A stretch of DNA of 10,456 nucleotides from Rhodospirillales bacterium 47_12_T64 (lineage in GTDB: Bacteria > Pseudomonadota > Alphaproteobacteria > Kiloniellales > Kiloniellaceae): the NCBI GenBank assembly GCA_002162915.1, contig MABB01000017.1, forward strand, positions 1 through 10,456, in the 5' to 3' direction. Both the position numbers and the translations under genes were made by a program. Positions 7,288-10,456 of the stretch are shown here, piece after piece. The first letter of the stretch is position 1. Each line of letters begins with the position of its first letter. The notes beneath the pieces are model-generated. The model ran no database searches. It saw nothing but the letters and a program-made list of their open reading frames with translations, and was not told where the DNA came from.

Positions 7288-7380
7288 TCCAGCTTTAAGC
7301 GTTTTGACACTTCCATTGCGGTATAGGAAGTTTTTCAGGCGGCAGCAACTAGAGGCTGAACAGCGCAGAGTATACTGGGA

Positions 7381-7623
7381 TCAAACGATAATCCCTCGTT
7401 TGTTCCCTTTTTTGTCGCTTGGCTTATCTGGATCAGGCTTTTGAGACTTTTCAAGTACGTATCTCAGTTTCTGGAGAACCGTCTGCTTAAGTTTCTGTTC
7501 GGTTTCCCGAGGATCACCAACAATAGAAACTTCAGTCATCGTTTGTTCGTGAAAAGCGCTTACTTTCACATATGCCCCCACCTGGGCAAATTCTATGATA
7601 ACCCCTTTTCCAACTTTATTCAT
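7381..7623 (-). CDS. Small DUF6898-like protein of unknown function
   Basis: This is an 80-residue soluble protein. The first 60 residues (GVIIEFAQVGAYVKVSAFHEQ, then TEVSIVGDP, then QKLRYVLEK) match my memory of a short alphaproteobacterial domain family, DUF6898, with the conserved EVSIVG core followed by a helix ending in KLRYVL. The pattern of two or three beta strands and one helix suggests a small alpha/beta fold. The tail, PDPDKPSDKKGNKR, is charged, low in complexity and probably disordered. ATG 7623 has only a weak purine-rich stretch upstream. It lies 89 bp downstream of the MarR-type regulator with a terminator between, so it probably has its own promoter. No signal peptide or membrane segment is seen, and no function is known to me. 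Confidence 0.75.
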   Translation of the reverse strand: MNKVGKGVIIEFAQVGAYVKVSAFHEQTMTEVSIVGDPRETEQKLKQTVLQKLRYVLEKSQKPDPDKPSDKKGNKRGIIV

Positions 7624-7651
7624 GACCTACTACCAAACTTAAACAAGAAGA

Positions 7652-7671
7652 CCCCTGTAAAATAACAGAGG
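7652..7671 (-). terminator. Intrinsic terminator of the MarR-type gene
   Basis: On the minus strand CCTCTGT (7671-7665) pairs with ACAGGGG (7658-7652), seven pairs including one U-G, around a six-base loop. The U-rich tail TCTTCTTGTTT follows. It sits 42 bases past the stop of the MarR-type gene and just before the DUF6898-like start, so it should separate the two transcripts. Confidence 0.6.
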
Positions 7672-7712
7672 CCTTAATATTCTCAACGAATATTTCGTAG
7701 CTGGAGAAGACT

Positions 7713-8180
7713 TTAAGCAGCAGGGTTAATGCCACCCATCGGCAGGGGTGAAGACCAGAATAACTGTAAGCGATGAAGGGTTGCAGTTGTAATTTTAAGA
7801 TCTTCGTCCGTTACAACACCTCCGCTAATTTGTGCTGCGTGAGCATCAAAAAGAGTAGAAATCGCGTTGAAGATCTCTAACCCGCTTTCTGATGCCCGAA
7901 CATGAAAAGACCGACGGTCATGCGGCGAACGTTCTTGATTAAGATATCCGTTCTCCACCATTTTTTTCACGTTATAGGAAACATTCGACCCCAGATAATA
8001 GCCACGATGTGTCAACTCACCAACAGAGAGTTCCTCATCACCAATATTATATAAGATCAGAGCTTGAATGTTGTTCAGATCCCGAATACCGCGACGATCC
8101 AATTCACCTTTTACAACTTCTAAACACTGGCGATGCAAGCGCTCTACGAGAGAAATAGTTTGCAGATAAGCAGCCTTCAC
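7713..8180 (-). CDS. MarR-family winged-helix regulator (LdtR-like)
   Basis: This is a 155-residue cytosolic DNA-binding regulator. After an N-terminal dimerisation helix (AYLQTISLVERLHRQCLEVV), the winged helix runs over about residues 35-100: ALILYNIGDEELSVGEL, the recognition helix HRGYYLGSNVSYNVKKMVENGYL (58-80), and the wing ERSPHDRRSFHVRASESG with the family DRR (88-90). C-terminal dimerisation helices follow. The GYYLGSNVSYN helix is that of alphaproteobacterial LdtR-like regulators, which in some relatives control cell-wall L,D-transpeptidase and stress genes; no such target is present here. GTG 8180 is preferred. GAGGA sits a few bases upstream and the protein then starts at the family N-terminus, whereas TTG 8234 would add 18 unusual residues (two Cys, no Shine-Dalgarno). 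The gene is divergent from metY across a region containing a perfect inverted repeat, so autoregulation is plausible. Confidence 0.9.
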   Translation of the reverse strand: MKAAYLQTISLVERLHRQCLEVVKGELDRRGIRDLNNIQALILYNIGDEELSVGELTHRGYYLGSNVSYNVKKMVENGYLNQERSPHDRRSFHVRASESGLEIFNAISTLFDAHAAQISGGVVTDEDLKITTATLHRLQLFWSSPLPMGGINPAA

Positions 8181-8275
8181 GATGTCCTCACAATAACAGA
8201 AACTTTTAAATAAATTCGACCCTATTTTAGGCAAAAGGCGTTAACACCGGATTAACCGAGAATCTACTTATGCTA

Positions 8276-8315
8276 AATATATCGAATAAACATGATTGAA
8301 ATTATGCGATATATT
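8276..8315. promoter_or_regulatory. Perfect 9-bp inverted repeat in the marR-metY divergent region
   Basis: AATATATCG (8276-8284) and CGATATATT (8307-8315) are exact reverse complements with a 22-base spacer, and the arm centres are 31 bp apart, close to three helical turns. A second, overlapping dyad follows: TTCTC (8314-8318) and GAGAA (8329-8333). The site lies about 100 bp upstream of the MarR-type gene and 70 bp upstream of the SAM-II aptamer. Binding by the adjacent MarR-type protein is a guess from position. Confidence 0.45.
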
Positions 8316-8359
8316 CTCTCATATTTTTGAGAAATTCTTAATTTTACTTGCTCAGATTG

Positions 8360-8365
8360 TATGCT
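8360..8365 (+). promoter_or_regulatory. Candidate -10 box for the metY transcript
   Basis: TATGCT fits four of six positions of the sigma-70 -10 consensus. Transcription would start near 8371, about 15 bases ahead of the SAM-II aptamer, which is a sensible leader length. The -35 region (TTAATT at 8338-8343, 16 bases away) is weak, so this rests mostly on position. Confidence 0.3.
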
Positions 8366-8386
8366 CCTCCTAAAGTAAAACCATTC

Positions 8387-8443
8387 AGCGCTGATTTGGA
8401 GCTCAATTTGCGAGCGCTTAAAAAATGCAGCTAAATAGAGGGG
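8387..8443 (+). promoter_or_regulatory. SAM-II riboswitch aptamer upstream of metY
   Basis: The leader fits the SAM-II (metA-type) pseudoknot. P1 is AGCGCT (8387-8392) with AGCGCT (8413-8418). The conserved L1 GATTT follows P1 at 8393-8397. P2 pairs TTGCG (8408-8412) with TGCAG (8426-8430), and outer CTC (8402-8404) can pair with GAG (8438-8440). The 3' part GCTAAATAGAGGGG (8430-8443) matches the conserved GCUAAA-A-rich-GGG end. SAM-II aptamers occur mainly in Alphaproteobacteria before methionine genes, as here. S-adenosylmethionine binding should reduce metY expression. The compact size and the pseudoknot order P1-L1-P2-P1'-L3-P2' fit the class. Confidence 0.88.
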
Positions 8444-8446
8444 AAA

Positions 8447-8475
8447 CCGCCCGGCTATGCTGCGGCGTTTTTTTT
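8447..8475 (+). terminator. Riboswitch expression platform: attenuator hairpin with eight-T tract
   Basis: CCGC (8447-8450) pairs with GCGG (8462-8465), and GGC (8453-8455) pairs with GCT (8459-8461), leaving a two-C bulge and a TAT loop. Eight T follow at 8468-8475. It begins four bases after the SAM-II aptamer and 80 bases before metY. The aptamer end GAGGGG can alternatively pair with the CCC at 8450-8452. SAM binding would tie up GAGGGG and let the terminator form, switching metY off. The switching model is inferred; the hairpin and T run are plain in the sequence. Confidence 0.7.
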
Positions 8476-8497
8476 ATGTCTGCTCCGATCAGTTTGA

Positions 8498-8509
8498 AAT
8501 TACGTAATT
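8498..8509. repeat. 12-bp perfect palindrome in the metY leader
   Basis: AATTACGTAATT reads the same on both strands and lies between the attenuator and the metY start. It could be a small operator, or the stem of a leader hairpin if transcribed. No regulator can be named. Confidence 0.3.
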
Positions 8510-8554
8510 CAGTTATTCGTCCCTCACGGGAACCACACATGAACGGGTGAAGCC

Positions 8555-9853
8555 ATGACAATAGAGACAAAAAATCCGGAAACACTTGTCCTGCACGCAG
8601 GCTATAGAAGTGATCCGCAAACAGGTGCGGTCGCTGTTCCTATCTATCAAACGACCTCTTATCAATTTGATAGCGCCGAACACGCTGCCAACCTTTTTGC
8701 TCTCAAAGAATTCGGCAATATTTATACCCGTATCATGAACCCGACCAATGCCGTTCTCGAAGAACGCATTACGGCCCTTGAAGGTGGCGCAGCATCCCTG
8801 GCCGTGAGTTCTGGGCAAGCAGCAAGCACCCTTGCAATCCAGAATGTCGCAAAAGCCGGTGATAATATTGTCAGCTCCACAGAACTTTATGGTGGCACCT
8901 ACAACCTCTTTGCCAACACTTTACCAAACATGGGTATAGAAGTTCGTTTTGTTGATCCATCTGATCCAGAAAACTTCCGCCGTGCAACAGACGAAAACAC
9001 AAAAGCCTATTATGCAGAAACATTGCCAAATCCCCGTCTTCGCGTTTTCCCAATCAGGGAAGTTGCGGACATCGGTAATGAAGTTGGTGTTCCTCTCATC
9101 ATGGACAATACCGCAGCACCAATCCTCTGTCGCCCGCTAGAGCATGGAGCGCACATCGTTGTCTATTCCACGACCAAGTACATCGGTGGACACGGTACAT
9201 CTATCGGCGGAATGATCGTTGATGGTGGTAACTTTGACTGGGAAGCTAATGCTGATCGCTTCCCTCTTCTCACTCAGCCCGATCCGAGCTACCACGGCGC
9301 CGTTTGGACAGAAGCGGTCAAACCACTCGGGCCAATAGCCTATATAATCCGTGCCCGCGTCGTACTTTTGCGTGATCTGGGTTCTGCCATGTCCCCCATG
9401 AATGCGTTTCAGTTTATTCAGGGTATGGAAACACTTCCCTTGCGTATGCGCGAACACTGCCGCAATGCAACAGCTGTTGCCGACTTCCTCAGCAAGCACC
9501 CATCTGTCGAAACGGTCATTCACCCAAGTCTGGCCAGCGGTAGAGAGCGGGAACTTGCCGATACCTATCTAAAAGGCGGTCACGGCGCTCTTCTTGGCTT
9601 TGAACTGAAGGGCGGTCTCAAGGCTGGTCGTAAATTTATCGATAGCCTAAAAATGTTCTTCCACGTGGCAAACATTGGTGATGCCAGAAGCCTGGCAATT
9701 CATCCGGCGACAACGACACACTCACAGCTAAGCGCCGAAGAACAAGCCCTGACGGGTATCTCAGAAAGCTACGTGCGCCTATCAATCGGGATCGAGCACA
9801 TCGACGATATCATCGCCGATCTCAGCCAGGCTCTCGAAGCGTCTAACAGCTAG
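8555..9853 (+). CDS. metY: O-acetylhomoserine sulfhydrylase / O-acetylhomoserine aminocarboxypropyltransferase (MetY)
   Basis: This cytosolic PLP enzyme of the Cys/Met metabolism family makes homocysteine from O-acetylhomoserine and sulfide (direct sulfhydrylation). The 432 residues are the MetY length, longer than MetB or MetZ. Visible are ETLVLHAGYRSDPQTGAVAVPIYQTTSY (9-36), NIYTRIMNPTNAVLEERITALEGG (55-78), SSGQAA (85-90), the PLP-contact motif MDNTAAPILCRPLEHGAHIVV (183-203) and the PLP-lysine motif STTKYIGGHGTSIGG with K208. The C-terminus, HPATTTHSQL then ESYVRLSIGIEHIDDIIADL, is typical. ATG 8555 has a modest GGGTGAAG upstream. A three-codon frame ATG-AAC-GGG-TGA (8539-8550) ends just before it. 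The SAM-II riboswitch and attenuator upstream support a methionine role. Transcription ends at the hairpin at 9870-9910. Confidence 0.97.
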   Translation: MTIETKNPETLVLHAGYRSDPQTGAVAVPIYQTTSYQFDSAEHAANLFALKEFGNIYTRIMNPTNAVLEERITALEGGAASLAVSSGQAASTLAIQNVAKAGDNIVSSTELYGGTYNLFANTLPNMGIEVRFVDPSDPENFRRATDENTKAYYAETLPNPRLRVFPIREVADIGNEVGVPLIMDNTAAPILCRPLEHGAHIVVYSTTKYIGGHGTSIGGMIVDGGNFDWEANADRFPLLTQPDPSYHGAVWTEAVKPLGPIAYIIRARVVLLRDLGSAMSPMNAFQFIQGMETLPLRMREHCRNATAVADFLSKHPSVETVIHPSLASGRERELADTYLKGGHGALLGFELKGGLKAGRKFIDSLKMFFHVANIGDARSLAIHPATTTHSQLSAEEQALTGISESYVRLSIGIEHIDDIIADLSQALEASNS

Positions 9854-9869
9854 AGTTGAACTTCATTAC

Positions 9870-9910
9870 ATCTCGTCCTAAAGTCGTTTGATACTATTTT
9901 AGGACGAGAT
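9870..9910 (+). terminator. Intrinsic terminator of metY
   Basis: ATCTCGTCCTAAA (9870-9882) and TTTAGGACGAGAT (9898-9910) are exact reverse complements around a 15-base loop. They are followed by ATAATTTTTC on the plus strand. It begins 17 bases after the metY stop. On the minus strand the hairpin is followed by GTAATG, so it serves metY better than the convergent hydrolase gene, although the stem may still stabilise that mRNA's 3' end. Confidence 0.8.
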
Positions 9911-9925
9911 ATAATTTTTCAAGTT

Positions 9926-10456
9926 TTAAGGAATTTCAATCGTCAAGCCATCATACCCAGGCTCAACGCCTTCAGGACAATTTGACAGTAGATCATCATA
10001 ATCCACTTGCTGATTCATGTGTGTCAGTATCGCCCGCTCGGGTTTGAGGCGATCAATCCAGCTCAAAGCTTTTTCAAAGTGCGCATGAGAGGGGTGAGGC
10101 TCATAACGAAGACAATCGACAACCCAGTACTTTACCCCGGCCAAGGTCTCAAAAGCGCGCTCATCCAGGTCAAAGACATCAGTAGAATAAGCAAAATCAC
10201 CGAAACGAAATCCCAATGACTTACCCATTCCGTGGTCCTGATAGAACGGAACAATCTCGATTGATCCAATTGTAAAGGGACCATCAATTGTCTGGTCGTT
10301 CATCATCGGGGTGTAGCTACTTTCAGGATCACACGACGATGTGAAGGCATAGGGAAAGCGAGTGGTAATTATTTTGCGGTCAGCCTCATCCATATAGGCT
10401 TCGATTGGCCCGCCAGCTTTGTAGGCAAGATATCGTAGCTCATCCAGACCATGAGT
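9926..10456 (-). CDS. Metallo-beta-lactamase-fold hydrolase, PhnP-like (cut by window end)
   Basis: The frame is open to the window edge on the minus strand, giving the last 176 residues. The first ATG in it (10393) is internal, because the frame continues upstream as THGLDELRYLAYKAGGPIEAY. That is the end of the HxHxDH region of MBL hydrolases and the adjacent helix. Further metal/active-site segments are FYQDHG, YSTDVFDLDE (motif IV aspartate), CLRYEPHPSHAHFEKALSWIDRLKP and AILTHMN (motif V histidine). This pattern matches the PhnP-like branch (phosphoribosyl 1,2-cyclic phosphate phosphodiesterase relatives), which is found near tatD or metG in many Alphaproteobacteria. The true substrate cannot be told from sequence, and no phn genes are visible. 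It is convergent with metY. Confidence 0.9.
   Translation of the reverse strand, partial: THGLDELRYLAYKAGGPIEAYMDEADRKIITTRFPYAFTSSCDPESSYTPMMNDQTIDGPFTIGSIEIVPFYQDHGMGKSLGFRFGDFAYSTDVFDLDERAFETLAGVKYWVVDCLRYEPHPSHAHFEKALSWIDRLKPERAILTHMNQQVDYDDLLSNCPEGVEPGYDGLTIEIP

Noticed and set aside
7271..7444. 57-codon plus-strand open frame (MKKSSNPALSVLTLPLRYRK...)
   Set aside because: It has no ribosome-binding site, its ATG is inside a hairpin, its 3' third is antisense to the DUF6898-like gene, and I recognise no family.
8181..8234. N-terminal extension of the MarR-type protein from TTG 8234
   Set aside because: It lacks a ribosome-binding site and adds a cysteine-rich stretch foreign to the family. 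GTG 8180 has GAGGA just upstream and gives the usual N-terminus.

Overview
The gene content and order point to an alphaproteobacterium of moderate GC. The evidence is the run rpiB-glyA-nrdR-ribD-ribE-ribB-ribH-nusB, a RibB carrying a degenerate GTP cyclohydrolase II-like tail (the RibBX form), a MarR regulator with the GYYLGSNVSYN helix of the LdtR-like group, a DUF6898-like small protein, and a SAM-II riboswitch in front of metY. A marine Rhodospirillales- or Sneathiellales-like lineage is possible, but the genus cannot be fixed from the sequence.

The left 60% (1-6058) is one minus-strand gene cluster, read from right to left. It runs rpiB (ribose-5-P isomerase), glyA (serine hydroxymethyltransferase), nrdR (ribonucleotide reductase repressor), ribD, ribE, ribBX, ribH, and nusB, which is cut by the window start. 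Gaps are 30-70 bp, and ribE and ribBX overlap by 8 bp. The four rib genes supply the pyrimidine deaminase/reductase, riboflavin synthase, dihydroxybutanone-phosphate synthase and lumazine synthase. Working GTP cyclohydrolase II is not here, because the RibA-like half of RibBX has lost its metal cysteines, so a separate ribA must lie elsewhere. Ribose-5-P from the RpiB step is a link to the DHBP branch, since ribulose-5-P is the RibB substrate. GlyA and NrdR tie the cluster to one-carbon and nucleotide metabolism.

Positions 6059-6806 (748 bp) hold no convincing gene. The stretch is AT-rich and carries several dyads: a structured leader candidate near rpiB, two related TGCAA/TTGCA inverted repeats, and a TATAAT box facing the rpiB operon. 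Next come a small DoxX-like four-helix membrane protein (+), a DUF6898-like small protein (-), and an LdtR-like MarR regulator (-) with its own terminator.

The intergenic region 8181-8554 separates the regulator from divergent metY. It holds a 9-bp perfect inverted repeat (possible operator), a SAM-II aptamer, and a hairpin with an eight-T tract. This suggests that methionine/SAM status controls metY by premature termination. metY (O-acetylhomoserine sulfhydrylase) ends at a strong terminator. It converges on a minus-strand PhnP-like metallo-beta-lactamase-fold hydrolase that is cut by the window end.

Most of the window is ordinary core metabolism, and I saw no new multi-gene system. The regulatory structures and the degenerate RibA domain are the parts worth a second look.
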